Part shown: positions 28,444 to 37,725 of the stretch, in pieces | Layout: every line of letters starts with the position of its first letter | Position numbering within the stretch: the first letter of the stretch is position 1 | Source: JANSWY01 sp965228955 | Lineage (GTDB): Bacteria; Bacteroidota; Bacteroidia; Cytophagales; Cyclobacteriaceae | DNA: 64,000 bases | Assembly: GCA_965228955.1 (NCBI GenBank) | Contig: OZ245848.1 | Location: 6,324,001-6,388,000 of the forward strand | Direction of reading: 5' to 3' | The notes under the pieces: model-generated | The model's input: the letters and a program-made list of their open reading frames with translations, nothing else | What the model was told of the DNA's origin: nothing | Databases searched by the model: none | Made by a program: the position numbers and the translations under genes

Positions 28444-29457
28444 ATGAAATTTGTGAAAAAACTATTCATTCTAGCGATTGGCTTTTCATTTTTTGGTTGT
28501 CAATCTGGACAAAACACACCTATTCTTCAAAGTTTTACGGGAATAACGATGGGTGTTGTTCCCTACTCAATTAAGTATCAGGGTGCGGCCAAGGAGTCAA
28601 TCAAACTGGAAGTAGACTCGATTTTGAATGAGTTTAATAACTCACTTTCTACTTACGTTAGTTCTTCAGAGATCTCTGAACTTAATGCAAATGCTACCCT
28701 AAAATATAGATCAGAATATTTTTATCCAGTCATTAAGTCATGTGCGGATGTTTTTGAAGCAACTAATGGTGCTTTTGATCCTACTGTTGGTCCATTGGTG
28801 AATAAGTGGGGGTTTGGTCCGGGTGAAATCACAGAAATCCCAGATAGTGCAATGATTGATTCAATTCTGACCTTTACTGGGTTTGAAAAAATTCAGTTTA
28901 ATGCAGAAGGAGCTACCATGGATCTGGGAATGTATCTGGATTTTAGTGCTATCGCAAAAGGTTATGCTGTTGATTTGATAGCTGAGTATCTGGAAGGAAT
29001 TGGTTTGCATCATTTCATGGTTGAAATAGGAGGAGAGGTTAGGTGTAAAGGAAAGAAATCTCCTGAAGTTAGTTGGGTAATTGGTGTTGAAGATCCTACT
29101 GTTGAAACTTCCGAACAGAAGCTTGCAGCTCGGGTGAAGTTGGAAAATGTTGCAATGGCAACCAGTGGTAACTACAGGAATTTTTATATAAAAGATGGAA
29201 AGAAATATGCCCATACAATAAGTCCATATACAGGATTCCCAGTGGAGCATTCCTTATTAAGTGCAAGTGTGTTTTCATCTGATTGCATGACTGCTGATGC
29301 TTATGCAACTGCCTTTATGGTAATTGGTCTGGAGAAATCTAAAGAAATACTAAGGAAGGATTCCAGTTTGAACGCTCATTTGATTTTTGAAGATGAGAAT
29401 GGAGCGTTGAAATCATATACAAGTCAGGGTATCGCAGAATATTTCATCAAAGAATAG
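28444..29457 (+). CDS. apbE: FAD:protein FMN transferase lipoprotein
   Basis: This 337-residue lipoprotein has lipobox FFGC at about residue 19. It flavinylates a Thr in target proteins such as Na+-NQR or RNF subunits on the periplasmic side, using FAD and Mg2+. Family motifs: LDFSAIAKGYAVDLIAEYL, VEIGGEVRCKG, ATSGNYRNF, HTISPYTGFPV and the metal-binding DCMTADAYATAFMVIG. The stop overlaps the GTG start of the next gene by one base. Confidence 0.95.
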   Translation: MKFVKKLFILAIGFSFFGCQSGQNTPILQSFTGITMGVVPYSIKYQGAAKESIKLEVDSILNEFNNSLSTYVSSSEISELNANATLKYRSEYFYPVIKSCADVFEATNGAFDPTVGPLVNKWGFGPGEITEIPDSAMIDSILTFTGFEKIQFNAEGATMDLGMYLDFSAIAKGYAVDLIAEYLEGIGLHHFMVEIGGEVRCKGKKSPEVSWVIGVEDPTVETSEQKLAARVKLENVAMATSGNYRNFYIKDGKKYAHTISPYTGFPVEHSLLSASVFSSDCMTADAYATAFMVIGLEKSKEILRKDSSLNAHLIFEDENGALKSYTSQGIAEYFIKE

Positions 29458-30188
29458 TGGGTAAACAAGAATGGTTCGGTAAGTGGTTTAATTCTCCGTA
29501 CTACCACATATTGTATCAGCATCGTGATGAAGGAGAAGCAAGGGTATTTATTGATACCTTAATTAAATACCTCAGATTTTCAGAAAACGATAAAATACTT
29601 GACGTGGCTTGTGGAAAAGGACGACATAGTATCTATTTAAATGCGCAAGGCTTCAACGTGACTGGAATTGATTTGTCAAAAGAAAATATCAAACACGCCC
29701 AGAAGTTTGAGAACGAAACACTGAGATTCAAAGAGTGGGATATGAGGATTCCATTCAGCTCAAGTGCTTACGATTTTGTACTAAATCTTTTTACAAGTTT
29801 CGGGTACTTCGAATCCTCAGAGGAGAATTGTGAAGCAATTAATTCGATAGCACAATCCCTGAAGCCTGGAGGATGTCTTTTACTGGATTTTTTAAATCCT
29901 TATGTAGTGATCAATAATTTGGTGAGTTCTGAGCTGAAAACTATCCAGGGAATTGATTTTGAAATTAACAGAGATTTCAGAGAGGGATTTATTTATAAAA
30001 AGATCGAATTTTCTGATCAAGGCAAGAACTATTCTTTCGAGGAAAAAGTTAAAGCTATTCGCAGAACAGAGTTTTTAGACTATTTTGACAAAGCAAATCT
30101 GAAAGTGAAGGCTATATTTGGGGATTATCAACTTAATCAATACGTGGCTGATCAATCTGAAAGGCTGATTTTTTTGGTGGAGAAATAA
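29457..30188 (+). CDS. Class I SAM-dependent methyltransferase
   Basis: This 243-residue protein starts at a GTG that overlaps the apbE stop (TAGTG). The Rossmann motif I, LDVACGKGRHSIYL, and motif II, VTGIDLSKENIKHAQ, identify a SAM methyltransferase. The substrate is unknown. It is followed directly by the ZIP gene with no gap, suggesting an apbE-methyltransferase-ZIP operon. Confidence 0.88.
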   Translation: MGKQEWFGKWFNSPYYHILYQHRDEGEARVFIDTLIKYLRFSENDKILDVACGKGRHSIYLNAQGFNVTGIDLSKENIKHAQKFENETLRFKEWDMRIPFSSSAYDFVLNLFTSFGYFESSEENCEAINSIAQSLKPGGCLLLDFLNPYVVINNLVSSELKTIQGIDFEINRDFREGFIYKKIEFSDQGKNYSFEEKVKAIRRTEFLDYFDKANLKVKAIFGDYQLNQYVADQSERLIFLVEK

Positions 30189-30902
30189 ATGGTATTAAAT
30201 ATAATTTTATTGGTCATAAGCACTATAGGTGCTGGTTTGGGCTACTTTCTGATACGTAATCCTCAACAGTCATCATTTAAGAGTGTATTGGTTTACGCGG
30301 GTGCTTACCTTTTTTCAATCACCATTATCCATATACTACCTGAACTATTTTCTGAGTCAGATAAACCATATGAGTTGGGCATTTGGTTACTTGCTGGTTT
30401 CTTTCTTCAACATATCCTTGAATACTTCACCAGTGGTGTTGAACACGGGCATATACATAGTCATAATCATTCCAGTTCCGCCTATTTGGTTGTAATAGCA
30501 TTGTGTATACACGCTCTTTTGGAGGGCTCACTGCTATCTCATCCATCTTCAAGTCATGCTCAACATGAATCTGAGACTATACTTTTTGGTATTATCCTGC
30601 ATAAAATGCCAGCAGCATTTGCATTAATGGCGATTATGAATGACTTCTTCAAATCAAAGATGTCTTCAATCATTGTGTTAATTGTCTTTGCATTAATGTC
30701 CCCTATAGGATTGGTTTTAACCAATTTCATCACATTAGATGATAAAGGCATACAATACCTTTTCGCAATTGTAGGTGGGAGTTTCCTTCATATTTCAACT
30801 ACCATATTCGTTGAAAGTAATCCAGGCCATCAGAGGGACTTCAAGAAATTAATTGCATTATTCTTAGGTGTTCTTTCAGCCATTCTTGTAGAATCGCTAT
30901 AA
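30189..30902 (+). CDS. ZIP family metal transporter
   Basis: This 237-residue protein has about eight membrane helices. The metal site is visible in TM4 (HALLEGS) and TM5 (HKMPAAFAL), with His-rich loops HGHIHSHNHS and HPSSSHAQH between helices. ZIP proteins import Zn2+ or other divalent metals. It is the last gene of the apbE group. The intergenic TTGCTAA motifs of the next locus begin right after its stop. Confidence 0.92.
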   Translation: MVLNIILLVISTIGAGLGYFLIRNPQQSSFKSVLVYAGAYLFSITIIHILPELFSESDKPYELGIWLLAGFFLQHILEYFTSGVEHGHIHSHNHSSSAYLVVIALCIHALLEGSLLSHPSSSHAQHESETILFGIILHKMPAAFALMAIMNDFFKSKMSSIIVLIVFALMSPIGLVLTNFITLDDKGIQYLFAIVGGSFLHISTTIFVESNPGHQRDFKKLIALFLGVLSAILVESL

Positions 30903-30903
30903 G

Positions 30904-30946
30904 TTGCTAAATTGATATATTCTTGCTAATTTAATATATACATTAT
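30904..30946 (+). promoter_or_regulatory. Two direct TTGCTAA motifs before the InsA-like gene
   Basis: TTGCTAAATTGATATAT (30904-30920) and TTGCTAATTTAATATATA (30923-30940) are direct copies 19 nt apart, ending 18 nt before the TTG start at 30958. An inverted copy lies after the gene. They could be operators for the encoded DNA-binding protein or remnants of transposon ends. Confidence 0.5.
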
Positions 30947-30957
30947 TTTAGAATATA

Positions 30958-31377
30958 TTGAAATACCCAGTTTGCCCCAGATGTAATTTTGAAAAGTCCG
31001 TCAAAAGCGGAATAATAAATAATCGTCAGCGCTATAAATGCAAGAATTGTAACTATTTCTTTACCGTCAATAAATCCGGAAAATCCATCGATTCTTACTT
31101 TGTGACCAAGGCTTTACAGCTTTATATAGAAGGTGTCAGCTATCGGGAGATTGAGAGATTGCTTGGAGTGAGCCATGTTTCAGTAATGAATTGGGTTCGG
31201 AAATACGGAATAAAAGCACCAGAAAATAAAGGTTACCACCCCACTTATAGCATATTAAATCATGAAGAATTAGTGCAATTTATTGCTGATAATCAGAATG
31301 TTAAGGATAGTGGTCTGATAATTACAGCGCTGGGTGATAAGTTTATGCTCATCAAATGGGAGAAGTTCAAAGATTAA
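30958..31377 (+). CDS. Solo IS1 InsA-like zinc-ribbon/HTH DNA-binding protein
   Basis: This 139-residue protein uses a TTG start; no ATG lies before the zinc ribbon. Cys6, Cys9, Cys28 and Cys31 (CPRC and CKNC) form the zinc ribbon and residues about 52-83 (LQLYIEGVSYREIERLLG) a helix-turn-helix, as in IS1-family InsA. There is no DDE catalytic domain in it or after it. Instead about 50 residues of unknown type complete the protein. It opens a carboxylate-uptake locus and is flanked by TTGCTAAT motifs, so I infer a domesticated transcription factor rather than a transposase. Confidence 0.8.
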   Translation: MKYPVCPRCNFEKSVKSGIINNRQRYKCKNCNYFFTVNKSGKSIDSYFVTKALQLYIEGVSYREIERLLGVSHVSVMNWVRKYGIKAPENKGYHPTYSILNHEELVQFIADNQNVKDSGLIITALGDKFMLIKWEKFKD

Positions 31378-31382
31378 CCATT

Positions 31383-31411
31383 ATATATACATATTAGCAA
31401 ATATATACATC
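31383..31411 (-). promoter_or_regulatory. Inverted TTGCTAAT motif between InsA-like gene and porin
   Basis: On the minus strand 31400-31383 reads TTGCTAATATGTATATAT, matching the motif at 30923. On the plus strand it is bracketed by TATATACAT on each side (31384-31392 and 31402-31410). It lies about 96-124 nt before the porin gene, in a suitable place for an operator. Confidence 0.45.
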
Positions 31412-31506
31412 AACTTATGATTTAGATTTTAATATTTTCAATTTGGTAAGGCTTTCGTCGAGAGAATTTTAAAAAAATAGAATGCTAACCCAAATTCATT
31501 GAAAAT

Positions 31507-32751
31507 ATGAAAAAGTATATCTTAAGCGGTTTAATCATCTATTCGTCATTCTTCTGTTTTGCACAAGATGAGAAACCTAAAATTGATGAGAAGTATGCTC
31601 CACTCACATTGAAATTAAATGACGGTGGCTCAAAGTACATTAGGTTTATCACATGGCATCAAATATGGGCTCAAACCAACAATCTTTCGGGAGACGATGA
31701 TTTCAAAGTGACTCCAAGAGTAAGAAGATCTCGTCTATTGGCTTATGCTCAACTTTCTCCCAGATTTATGATTCTGACTCACTGGGGGTTAAATAATCTT
31801 ACAACCAGCAATCTCACCGCAACTGGTACGCAAGGAGATGGACCTCAAATATTCCTTCATGCAGCCTGGACTGAATTCAAGGTGCTGGATGAATTGACTG
31901 TTGGAGGTGGACTGCACTATTGGAATGGTCTTTCAAGAATTACAGGTGCTAGTACATTAAACTTCATGACACTTGATAATTATCGTCAGGCATGGGCGCA
32001 ATTAGGTCTGTCTGATCAGTTTGCCCGTCACATTGGCTTATTTGCTAAGGGTAGAGTAGGTAAACTAAATTATCAATTCGCAATCAATGACGCATTGGCT
32101 TCTTCACTTGGTAGTGTTACGGATGTAAGTTTAGTGACAGGCCCAACATATTCTGGGAAGCAATTATTTCCTGATGACGCCTCACGAGTAATTCAAGGTT
32201 ATGTTGATTTCCAATTCATGGATCAGGAGTCTAATAAATTGCCATACAGAGTGGGTACTTACCTTGGTAAGAAGACAGTATTTAATGTTGGAGCTGGCTT
32301 CTTCTCTCATGCAAACGGTGTAGTCACGTTGGAAGGAACTGACGTAGTTCAGGAAAATGTAAATCACTTCGCTTTGGACGCGTACTATGATGCTCCTACA
32401 GGAAATGGTGGTGGAGTCAATGCTTACGCAGTGTTCTACAATTTCAACTACGGTGAGAATTATGCACTAGGAACTACATACGGAACTGGTACTTCAGTTT
32501 ATGGCCAGTTTGGATATCTCTTCCCAGAGTTTACTGAGAAAGGTAGATTTATGCCTTATCTGGCATATAGCACAAGAGATTTTGAGGCTTTTGATAATGC
32601 TGGTAACACTATTCAATTTGGTGCTAACTGGTTTATTGCCGGTCACAATGCAAAAATCACATTGGAATACAACTCCACATTGTCCAACTATACTGGAGAC
32701 GAGCCAGACAGGACAAATACAATAACACTTCAGACACATATATTCCTGTAA
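31507..32751 (+). CDS. Outer-membrane porin
   Basis: This 414-residue exported protein (signal peptide MKKYILSGLIIYSSFFCFAQ) consists of alternating beta-strands with many Gly, Asn and aromatic residues and ends in a terminal aromatic (TLQTHIFL). It resembles phosphate-selective-porin-like proteins of Bacteroidota. Its position directly before a two-subunit carboxylate symporter suggests it lets the same small anion cross the outer membrane; that role is inferred. Eleven bases separate it from the DUF4212 gene. Confidence 0.85.
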   Translation: MKKYILSGLIIYSSFFCFAQDEKPKIDEKYAPLTLKLNDGGSKYIRFITWHQIWAQTNNLSGDDDFKVTPRVRRSRLLAYAQLSPRFMILTHWGLNNLTTSNLTATGTQGDGPQIFLHAAWTEFKVLDELTVGGGLHYWNGLSRITGASTLNFMTLDNYRQAWAQLGLSDQFARHIGLFAKGRVGKLNYQFAINDALASSLGSVTDVSLVTGPTYSGKQLFPDDASRVIQGYVDFQFMDQESNKLPYRVGTYLGKKTVFNVGAGFFSHANGVVTLEGTDVVQENVNHFALDAYYDAPTGNGGGVNAYAVFYNFNYGENYALGTTYGTGTSVYGQFGYLFPEFTEKGRFMPYLAYSTRDFEAFDNAGNTIQFGANWFIAGHNAKITLEYNSTLSNYTGDEPDRTNTITLQTHIFL

Positions 32752-32762
32752 CCAATAAGAAA

Positions 32763-33020
32763 ATGGATAAAGATAAAATGAAAGCGTACTGGAAGAAGAA
32801 CCTTCAGTATCTATTAATACTCCTTGCAATCTGGTTTGGAGTAAGCTACGGAGCAGGTATTCTGTTCGCAGATTCCCTGAATAACATTCGACTTGGCGGA
32901 TTTAAGCTTGGCTTCTGGTTCGCCCAACAAGGATCAATCTATGTATTTGTCATCTTGATATTCGTGTATGTGAGATTGATGAATAAGCTCGATAAAGAAT
33001 TTGATGTAGACGAAAAATAA
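32763..33020 (+). CDS. DUF4212 small subunit of a Na+/solute symporter
   Basis: This 85-residue membrane protein has two helices and the family pattern AYWKKNLQYLLILLAIWFGV, GGFKLGFWFAQQGS and VYVRLMNKLDKEF. DUF4212 proteins pair with the VC_2705-type SSS symporter encoded 13 nt downstream; together they take up acetate or similar short carboxylates. The cotranscribed pair is the standard arrangement. Confidence 0.95.
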   Translation: MDKDKMKAYWKKNLQYLLILLAIWFGVSYGAGILFADSLNNIRLGGFKLGFWFAQQGSIYVFVILIFVYVRLMNKLDKEFDVDEK

Positions 33021-33033
33021 GGAGGATTTAATT

Positions 33034-34722
33034 ATGGATGTACAAACTTGGACTTTCGTATTAGTAGGGATCACATTTGCGCTCTACATTGGAATAGCAA
33101 TCTGGTCAAGGGCCGGATCTACTAAAGAATTTTATGTTGCCGGTGGTGGTGTTCCGCCATTAGCAAACGGAATGGCAACAGCGGCAGACTGGATGTCGGC
33201 AGCATCTTTCATATCAATGGCAGGGATTATTTCCTTTGCAGGTTATGACGGAGCTGTATATCTCATGGGCTGGACAGGAGGTTATGTTCTGCTTGCTCTA
33301 TTATTGGCTCCTTATTTAAGAAAATTTGGGAAGTTTACCGTTCCGGATTTCATTGGAGATAGATACTATTCAGATGTGGCAAGAACTGTTGCAGTTATCT
33401 GTGCAATCATCGTTTCCTTCACATATGTAGCGGGTCAGATGAGAGGTGTTGGAGTGGTTTTTAGTAGATTTCTGGAGGTAGATATTAATGTTGGGGTATA
33501 CATTGGTATGGCAATCGTATTCTTCTATGCGGTATTAGGAGGAATGAAAGGGATCACGTACACTCAGGTGGCTCAGTACTGTGTATTGATTTTTGCCTTT
33601 ATGGTTCCTGCTTTCTTTATCTCATTCCAGATGACCGGTAATTTCTTACCACAATTAGGTTTTGGAGGATCTCTTGCAGATGGTACTTACTTGCTTGATA
33701 AACTGGATCAACTACATGTTGAGCTTGGATTTGCAGAATATACAGATGGCTCCAAACCAATGATTGACGTATTTGCAATTACACTAGCATTAATGGTAGG
33801 AACAGCAGGACTCCCTCACGTAATTGTGAGATTCTTCACAGTTCCTAAAGTAAAGGATGCAAGAATATCTGCTGGGTATGCATTGGTGTTTATTGCAATT
33901 TTATACACAACAGCTCCAGCAATTGCAGCATTTGCCAGAACCAATCTAATCAACACAGTATCTGACCAACCATACAGCTCTATGCCGGAATGGTTTAGCA
34001 ACTGGGAAAAAACTGGTCTGATTAAGTATGATGATAAAAATGCAGATGGTAACATCCAATATGTAGCAGATAAAGCAACTAATGAATTAACAATTGATAG
34101 AGACATCATGGTACTTGCTAATCCTGAGATTGCAAATCTCCCGAGCTGGGTGATTGCATTGGTTGCAGCAGGTGGTTTAGCGGCAGCACTTTCTACTGCA
34201 GCTGGTCTGTTGCTTGTGATTTCTACCAGTGTGTCTCATGATCTTATTAAGAAACAAATCAAGCCCGATATTTCTGAAAAAGGTGAACTGATGTGGGCAA
34301 GAATTGGTGCAGCAGTTGCCGTGGTAGTTGCAGGTTACTTTGGAATTAATCCTCCAGGATTTGTGGCTGCCACGGTAGCGCTAGCGTTCGGTTTGGCTGC
34401 AGCTTCCTTTTTCCCGGCCATAATCCTGGGGATTTTTGATAAAAGGATGAATAAGGAAGGTGCCATATCCGGAATGGTAGTTGGGATCACCCTGATGCTA
34501 TTCTACATGATGAAATACAAACTGGGTTTGTTTGGAGCAGGAACTCCTGAAGACTGGTGGTTTGGTATTTCACCAGAAGGTTTTGGTACGATAGCAATGA
34601 TTGTGAACGTAGTTGTGAGCATCGTGGTATCGAGAATGACGGCCGATGTTCCTGAGGATGTTCAGGAAATCGTAGAAAACATCCGTTTTCCGAGAGGAGC
34701 AGGTGAAGCTTCGAAGCATTAA
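33034..34722 (+). CDS. Na+/solute symporter large subunit, VC_2705 type (acetate/short carboxylate)
   Basis: This 562-residue SSS/SLC5 transporter has about 13 helices. EFYVAGGGVPPLANGMATAADWMSAASF is the family's first helix region, with DFIGDRYYSDVARTVAVICA and the Na+-site GLAAALSTAAGLLLVISTSVSHDL later. A GGAG-containing ribosome-binding site (aaggaggat at 33019-33027) precedes the ATG, unusual for this genome and a sign of strong translation. The acetate assignment rests on the acs, sensor and DUF4212 context, not on a residue. Confidence 0.95.
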   Translation: MDVQTWTFVLVGITFALYIGIAIWSRAGSTKEFYVAGGGVPPLANGMATAADWMSAASFISMAGIISFAGYDGAVYLMGWTGGYVLLALLLAPYLRKFGKFTVPDFIGDRYYSDVARTVAVICAIIVSFTYVAGQMRGVGVVFSRFLEVDINVGVYIGMAIVFFYAVLGGMKGITYTQVAQYCVLIFAFMVPAFFISFQMTGNFLPQLGFGGSLADGTYLLDKLDQLHVELGFAEYTDGSKPMIDVFAITLALMVGTAGLPHVIVRFFTVPKVKDARISAGYALVFIAILYTTAPAIAAFARTNLINTVSDQPYSSMPEWFSNWEKTGLIKYDDKNADGNIQYVADKATNELTIDRDIMVLANPEIANLPSWVIALVAAGGLAAALSTAAGLLLVISTSVSHDLIKKQIKPDISEKGELMWARIGAAVAVVVAGYFGINPPGFVAATVALAFGLAAASFFPAIILGIFDKRMNKEGAISGMVVGITLMLFYMMKYKLGLFGAGTPEDWWFGISPEGFGTIAMIVNVVVSIVVSRMTADVPEDVQEIVENIRFPRGAGEASKH

Positions 34723-34760
34723 TGCGAAGCTTGGGGGGCTTGGTTCGTCCCCCTACTTTT
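34706..34760 (+). terminator. Tandem hairpins after the symporter gene
   Basis: AAGCTTCG (34706-34713) pairs with CGAAGCTT (34725-34732) across the stop codon. GGGGG (34734-34738) then pairs with CCCCC (34749-34753), followed by TACTTTT. This may partly terminate the transcript before the signalling genes. The T-tract is short, so attenuation rather than full termination is likely. Confidence 0.45.
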
Positions 34761-34816
34761 CTCATTGTTTGTTCAGTGAGATTTTAATAATTTAAGACTC
34801 ATCAAGTTTTAAAATC

Positions 34817-35020
34817 ATGCATTCAAAGAAAGTTGTAGGATCAATATTCGTGCTTTTGCTGGGTTTATTGCTGGCAAATAAGCCACTAATTCGGTTTTTC
34901 AACATAGATCACCTCATTGGGTCTGTACCATCACTCTATGTTTGGCTTTTCTTGGTATGGTTTGGAGTGATAATTTCAGTTGCCATTATCTACAACAATA
35001 AAAATGTTCCTGATAAATGA
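34817..35020 (+). CDS. Small two-helix membrane protein
   Basis: This 67-residue protein has two hydrophobic helices (VVGSIFVLLLGLLLANKPLI and LYVWLFLVWFGVIISVAIIY) and a short basic N-terminus. Its stop overlaps the ATG of the sensor kinase gene (ATGA at 35017-35020), so the two are coupled. Similar tiny membrane proteins often precede SSS-kinase fusions, where they resemble the small symporter subunit in role. I therefore infer that it is a partner of the sensor's transporter domain. Confidence 0.75.
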   Translation: MHSKKVVGSIFVLLLGLLLANKPLIRFFNIDHLIGSVPSLYVWLFLVWFGVIISVAIIYNNKNVPDK

Positions 35021-37725
35021 TATCTGAAATCAGTATCATATCGATCATTTTACTTTATCTGGTGGTGCTATTCACTATCGCATGGTGGGTGGATAAAAAT
35101 TCAGAGAGAGGATCCAGAATTGTCAACAATCCGTGGATTTATGCATTGTCGCTTGCCGTTTATTGTACTGCCTGGACATTTTATGGCAGTGTTGGTAGAG
35201 CAGCAACTTCTGGGATCGATTTTATTACTACATTTTTAGGGCCATCTTTATTTATACCTCTCTGGTATTGGCTGACTCGTAAAATGATTAGGGTTTGTAA
35301 TCAGTATGGGATTTCATCATTAGCTGATTATGTTTCCAGTAGATACGGTAAGAGCGTCTTTCTAGGAGTATTTGTAACAATATTTAGTGTAGTAGCTGTT
35401 CTACCATATATCGCCATTCAGCTTAAGGCGATTGGAACAGGCTATAGTATACTCATCTCAGAACCAGTTACAGAAACTTCAAAATTGTTTTTAAACGATT
35501 CAAGTTTCTACGTGACAGGTATTCTGGCAGTATTTATCATGTTGTTTGGAACCCGGAATATTGAGACTTCCAAAAGCCATAATGGGCTTATTAGCGTCAT
35601 AGCAACAGAATCAGTCATCAAGCTTGTTGCGTTTGTAGCTGTTGGAGTGTTCGTTTCATTCTTTTTGTATGATGGAATTGGAGATATATTCACTAAGGCT
35701 TCCAGTTCAGATGAATTGAGATCCTTATTTACCATGCCAGAAGATCAACTTGGAAATTGGTTTTGGATGCTGGTTTTAGCTTTCCTTGCGGTGTTATTTC
35801 TACCAAGGCAGTTTCAGATGGCTGTTCTTGAGAATACTTCAGAAAAACATCTCAATAGAGCAATTTGGGTTTTCCCACTTTACATGTTGGTGATCAATTT
35901 ATTCGTGATACCAATTGCAATGGCGGGGAAATTATCAGTATCCTCAATGATCGATCCCGACACATATGTGCTTTCGATTCCACTTCAGTTTGAACAAAAT
36001 GGATTAGCGTTATTGGCATATATTGGCGGATTCAGTGCATCGACTAGCATGATTATGGTATCAGTTTATGCATTGACCAATATGATATCCAATAATCTGG
36101 TTATGCCATTTGTAGCTAAGTTAAAAGATGAGACAACAAGTATTTCCAGTCTATTGATTATTACCAGAAGGTTGGCAGTTGTAGGTTTATTATTTCTGTC
36201 GTACTTGTACTTCAGGCTGGTTGCTGATAATTTTTCTTTAGTATCAATAGGTCTTATATCCTTCGTTGGAGTATCACAGTTTGCACCTAGCATCCTGATT
36301 GGGACCTACTGGAAAATGGGGAATAAGATTGCAGCAATCTCCAGTATGTCTGTAGGGTTTTTTCTATGGTTTTGTTTGCTGGTACTTCCGAATATTGCTC
36401 AGGTAGGTTTATTGCCATCTAACCTTAGTTTGTGGTTAGAAAACAACAACTCGTTGATTTCTGAGAGTTTGGGCATGTCAATAATTGCAGCTAGTTTCTT
36501 CCTTTCCCTGCTGGTTAATTCTCTTGTGTATATCGCAGTGTCCTTGCTGACAAAACAAAATGCTTTAGAGCTGAAACAAGCAGAACTCTTTGTGAATGTA
36601 GATGAGTACCATCAAAGCGGAATAGTATGGAAAGGAACTGCACTTGCAGGAGATCTGACATCCTTGATGGAAAATGTACTGGGAGAAACCCGGACCAACC
36701 AAGCGATTGTCTATTATACTCATAAGTATGGAGATTGGAACAAAAGTGAAGTAGCGGACCCTCAAATGGTGCCTTATGTTGAAAAGATATTGGCAGGTGC
36801 CGTGGGGAGTGCTTCAGCAAGAATTTTGGTATCATCCATTGTAAAGGAAGATGATTTAAGTCTTGAGGACATTATTAGTGTAGTTAAAGAATCTCAGGAA
36901 CTACTAGAACTAAATAAGAAACTAAAAAGTCAATCAGAAAAGCTGGAGCTGACAACAAAGGACCTTACTAAAGCTAATGATCAGTTACGTGCTATGGATA
37001 AAGAAAAAGATAGCTTTATCTCTACCGTAACTCATGAATTACGAACTCCTTTAACCAGCATTCGGTCATTTGCTGAGATCCTTTATGATAATCCGGATTT
37101 GGAGGAGAATGAAAAAACGAACTTCCTGGAAATCATTGTCAGGGAAACGGAAAGAATGAGCCGACTGATCAGTCAGGTATTAGATCTTGAAAAGCTTGCT
37201 TCTGGAGTAATTAAATTAAACAGATCACAAGTATTGATCAGACCACTAATAATCGAGGCGATTGATGATGTTAGACAGCTTGCAACTGAAAAGAATTTGG
37301 AGATCAAGATGCAGTCGATTCCAGATGTTGAGCTGGAGTTGGACCGAGACAGAATAACCCAGGTCTTGATCAATTTACTCTCAAATGCAATCAAGTATCA
37401 TGATAAAGGAGATGGTTGGATTAAAGTGACTTGTGATTTGGATGACTCAAATTCTATTAGTATCAGAGTCACAGATAATGGGCCTGGGATTGATGAGCAG
37501 TATCAGGAGATGATATTTCAAAAATTCTATCAGGTAAAGAAAAAAGATAATATAAAGAATACCGGAACTGGATTGGGCCTTGCAATTACAAAATCAATAG
37601 TGGAGTTGCACGGAGGAGAAATAAAGGTGAAGAGCGAATTGGGTAAAGGCACGGAGATGGCTATATTATTACCTCTTAAAGAATTGATAGATGGTAAAAG
37701 TGAAAAAGAGCAATGGGGAGCCTGA
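35017..37725 (+). CDS. SSS transporter-histidine kinase fusion sensor (CbrA-like)
   Basis: This 902-residue protein has an N-terminal sodium/solute symporter-like domain of about 13 helices (about 1-510), a linker, a coiled coil (LLELNKKLKSQSEKLELTTK), HisKA with His673 (STVTHELRTPLTS) and HATPase (NLLSNAIKYHDKG, DNGPGIDEQYQEMIFQKFYQ, GTGLGLAITKSIVELHGG). CbrA-type fusions sense substrate or energy state and phosphorylate a partner regulator, here the receiver protein encoded by the next, overlapping gene. It should control the adjacent transport and acs genes; that is inference from context. Confidence 0.95.
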   Translation: MISEISIISIILLYLVVLFTIAWWVDKNSERGSRIVNNPWIYALSLAVYCTAWTFYGSVGRAATSGIDFITTFLGPSLFIPLWYWLTRKMIRVCNQYGISSLADYVSSRYGKSVFLGVFVTIFSVVAVLPYIAIQLKAIGTGYSILISEPVTETSKLFLNDSSFYVTGILAVFIMLFGTRNIETSKSHNGLISVIATESVIKLVAFVAVGVFVSFFLYDGIGDIFTKASSSDELRSLFTMPEDQLGNWFWMLVLAFLAVLFLPRQFQMAVLENTSEKHLNRAIWVFPLYMLVINLFVIPIAMAGKLSVSSMIDPDTYVLSIPLQFEQNGLALLAYIGGFSASTSMIMVSVYALTNMISNNLVMPFVAKLKDETTSISSLLIITRRLAVVGLLFLSYLYFRLVADNFSLVSIGLISFVGVSQFAPSILIGTYWKMGNKIAAISSMSVGFFLWFCLLVLPNIAQVGLLPSNLSLWLENNNSLISESLGMSIIAASFFLSLLVNSLVYIAVSLLTKQNALELKQAELFVNVDEYHQSGIVWKGTALAGDLTSLMENVLGETRTNQAIVYYTHKYGDWNKSEVADPQMVPYVEKILAGAVGSASARILVSSIVKEDDLSLEDIISVVKESQELLELNKKLKSQSEKLELTTKDLTKANDQLRAMDKEKDSFISTVTHELRTPLTSIRSFAEILYDNPDLEENEKTNFLEIIVRETERMSRLISQVLDLEKLASGVIKLNRSQVLIRPLIIEAIDDVRQLATEKNLEIKMQSIPDVELELDRDRITQVLINLLSNAIKYHDKGDGWIKVTCDLDDSNSISIRVTDNGPGIDEQYQEMIFQKFYQVKKKDNIKNTGTGLGLAITKSIVELHGGEIKVKSELGKGTEMAILLPLKELIDGKSEKEQWGA

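Noticed and set aside
30958..31377. Active IS1-type insertion sequence
   Set aside because: There is no DDE catalytic ORF, no target-site duplication, and the flanking motifs are too short to be convincing terminal repeats.
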